The notes beneath the pieces were generated by a model. It had not been told where the DNA came from. It was given only the letters and a program-made list of their open reading frames with translations, and did not search any database. A program made the position numbers and the translations under genes. A stretch of 5,831 nucleotides of DNA from assembly GCA_021775835.1 (NCBI GenBank), contig JAJFHC010000301.1:1-5831 (forward strand), given 5' to 3'. This document shows positions 4,767 through 5,831 of this stretch, in pieces. This DNA is from Hyphomicrobiales bacterium (GTDB taxonomy: Bacteria; Pseudomonadota; Alphaproteobacteria; Rhizobiales; JAJFHC01). Numbering within the stretch: the first letter of the stretch is position 1; each line of letters begins with the position of its first letter.

Positions 4767-5831
4767 TCAAAACCTGCAGGTGTCCGTGCGGCGTTGAAAA
4801 GTTCGTCGAGGTCCAGGATATCCTCGAGCCTGGCAGCCAGGGCGTCGAGCGTCTCTTCGATTCGGGTGCGGTAGCCTACCCGCTCGGATTCTTCCAATCC
4901 AAGGTTGCTCAGGAAGTCATGACGGAACACGTCCGATCCGAACAGACCATGCATGTAACATCCCCTCACCCGGCCATCTGACGAAGATGCGCCATCCGGC
5001 CCATGGTCCATCATAAGAACCGGGCGGTCGCAATCAGGTCCGGTTGTCCGGCCGATGTGAATCTCATACCCCTCAACACCGAGATTGCCGGGAATCGAGC
5101 GTGCCGTCGACTGGCGCACCACCTTGTGCGGTTCCAGTATGGTCTCGATATCCAGCAAGCCTAGGCCTTCGATATGAGGATCGTCGCCCTCGATCCGGTC
5201 CGGATCGCTGACCGTACGGCCGAGCATCTGATAGCCGCCACAAATGCCCAGAACGTGCCCGCCCTGGCGGACATGAGCCTCGATGTCGACATCCCACCCG
5301 TTTTCGCGAAGACATTTCAGGTCTGAAACCGTCGCCTTGCTGCCGGGCAGGATGATAAGGGACACATCAGCCGGTATCGGTTCGCCGGGCTTGACTATAG
5401 TGACCTCGACGCCCGATTCGGCGGCCAGCGGATCGAAGTCGTCAAAATTCGCTATCCGCGCCAGATGCGGCACGGCAATGCGGATACTGCCTTTCTGGGG
5501 CGCGGCCACGCGCTCTAGCACGACGGAGTCCTCGGCCGGCAAACGGCCGGCTTCCTCAAGCCAGGGCACGACGCCGAAACATCGCCAATCGGTGTAACTG
5601 CCTATGGCATCAAGGCCGCTGTCAAACAACGACACGTCACCCCGGAACTTGTTGATGATGTATCCGACGATCTGTTGTCGGTCGGTCTCCGACAGGATCG
5701 TGTGTGTGCCGACAAGGCTTGCGATCACGCCACCCCGGTCGATGTCGCCAACCAGCACGACCGGCGTGTCCGTGGCAACGGCAAATCCCATGTTCGCAAT
5801 ATCGTTTGCCCGGAGATTGATTTCTGCCGGA
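4763..5831 (-). CDS. cobQ: Adenosylcobyric acid synthase CobQ (partial, N-terminus missing)
   Basis: CobQ uses glutamine and ATP to amidate four carboxylates (b, d, e, g) of adenosylcobyrinic a,c-diamide, giving adenosylcobyric acid in the cytoplasm. The frame is open at the right edge: it reads PAEINLRANDIANMGFA before the first internal Met (5791), and these residues are family-typical, so that Met is not the start. About 355 codons are present out of about 485; the missing part is the N-terminal portion of the dethiobiotin-synthetase-like ATPase domain. Visible parts are VVLVGDIDRGGV and INKFRGD of the ATPase domain, then the class I glutamine amidotransferase domain. That domain has the nucleophile Cys in GICGGYQMLG (codon 5242-5240), followed by GYEIHIGRT and MHGLFGSDVFRHDFL. 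The stop at 4763 is 32 nt before the riboswitch. The catalytic Cys is intact, so the protein is expected to be active. Confidence 0.96.
   Translation of the reverse strand, partial: PAEINLRANDIANMGFAVATDTPVVLVGDIDRGGVIASLVGTHTILSETDRQQIVGYIINKFRGDVSLFDSGLDAIGSYTDWRCFGVVPWLEEAGRLPAEDSVVLERVAAPQKGSIRIAVPHLARIANFDDFDPLAAESGVEVTIVKPGEPIPADVSLIILPGSKATVSDLKCLRENGWDVDIEAHVRQGGHVLGICGGYQMLGRTVSDPDRIEGDDPHIEGLGLLDIETILEPHKVVRQSTARSIPGNLGVEGYEIHIGRTTGPDCDRPVLMMDHGPDGASSSDGRVRGCYMHGLFGSDVFRHDFLSNLGLEESERVGYRTRIEETLDALAARLEDILDLDELFNAARTPAGFD

Noticed and set aside
1..5831. A novel defence, mobile or otherwise undescribed system
   Set aside because: Every long non-shadow frame belongs to a known B12 or cobalt family and the gaps are short. 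There is no transposase, integrase, repeat array, tRNA or att-like site, and no visible break in base composition.

Overview
This window is a stretch of a vitamin B12 (cobalamin) biosynthesis and cobalt-uptake locus. It most likely comes from an alphaproteobacterium using the aerobic (late cobalt insertion) pathway. The evidence is the GC-rich sequence, a CobN-type cobaltochelatase subunit, the order cobP/cobU-cobW-cobN, and a cobalamin riboswitch in front of cbtB-cbtA. I would not name a genus from this sequence. Every real gene lies on the minus strand, so transcription runs from high to low coordinates.

Layout in the direction of transcription: (1) 5831-4763, the C-terminal three quarters of cobQ (adenosylcobyric acid synthase), whose start lies beyond the window edge. 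(2) About 4766-4738, a candidate promoter whose -35 box overlaps the cobQ stop codon. (3) 4730-4545, a cobalamin riboswitch aptamer, followed by an expression platform (about 4539-4484) in which a hairpin can cover the Shine-Dalgarno sequence of the next gene. (4) cbtB (4483-4301) and cbtA (4231-3473), a predicted cobalt transporter. (5) cobU/cobP (3463-2936), cobinamide kinase/guanylyltransferase. (6) cobW (start 2921 or 2939, end 1836), a COG0523 GTPase proposed to handle cobalt. (7) cobN (GTG at 1795, running off the left edge at 1), the large subunit of the aerobic cobaltochelatase; 598 codons of about 1,270 are present.

The genes form one logical unit: import cobalt (CbtAB), handle it in the cytoplasm (CobW), insert it into the corrin ring (CobN with CobS and CobT, which are not in this window), amidate the ring (CobQ) and activate the nucleotide-loop intermediate (CobU). 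The riboswitch would shut down cbtBA and probably the genes behind it when adenosylcobalamin is plentiful. Gaps from cbtB to cobN are short (69, 9, about 14 and 40 nt), which supports one transcript.

I found no mobile element, CRISPR array, tRNA, rRNA or unknown gene, and I do not think the window holds an undescribed system. The points worth a second look are regulatory: the promoter-riboswitch-RBS hairpin arrangement, two mutually exclusive hairpins at the cbtA/cobU junction, a palindrome and hairpin in front of cobN, and the string of histidine-rich metal-binding segments in CbtB, CbtA and CobW. All intergenic stretches are under 300 bases.
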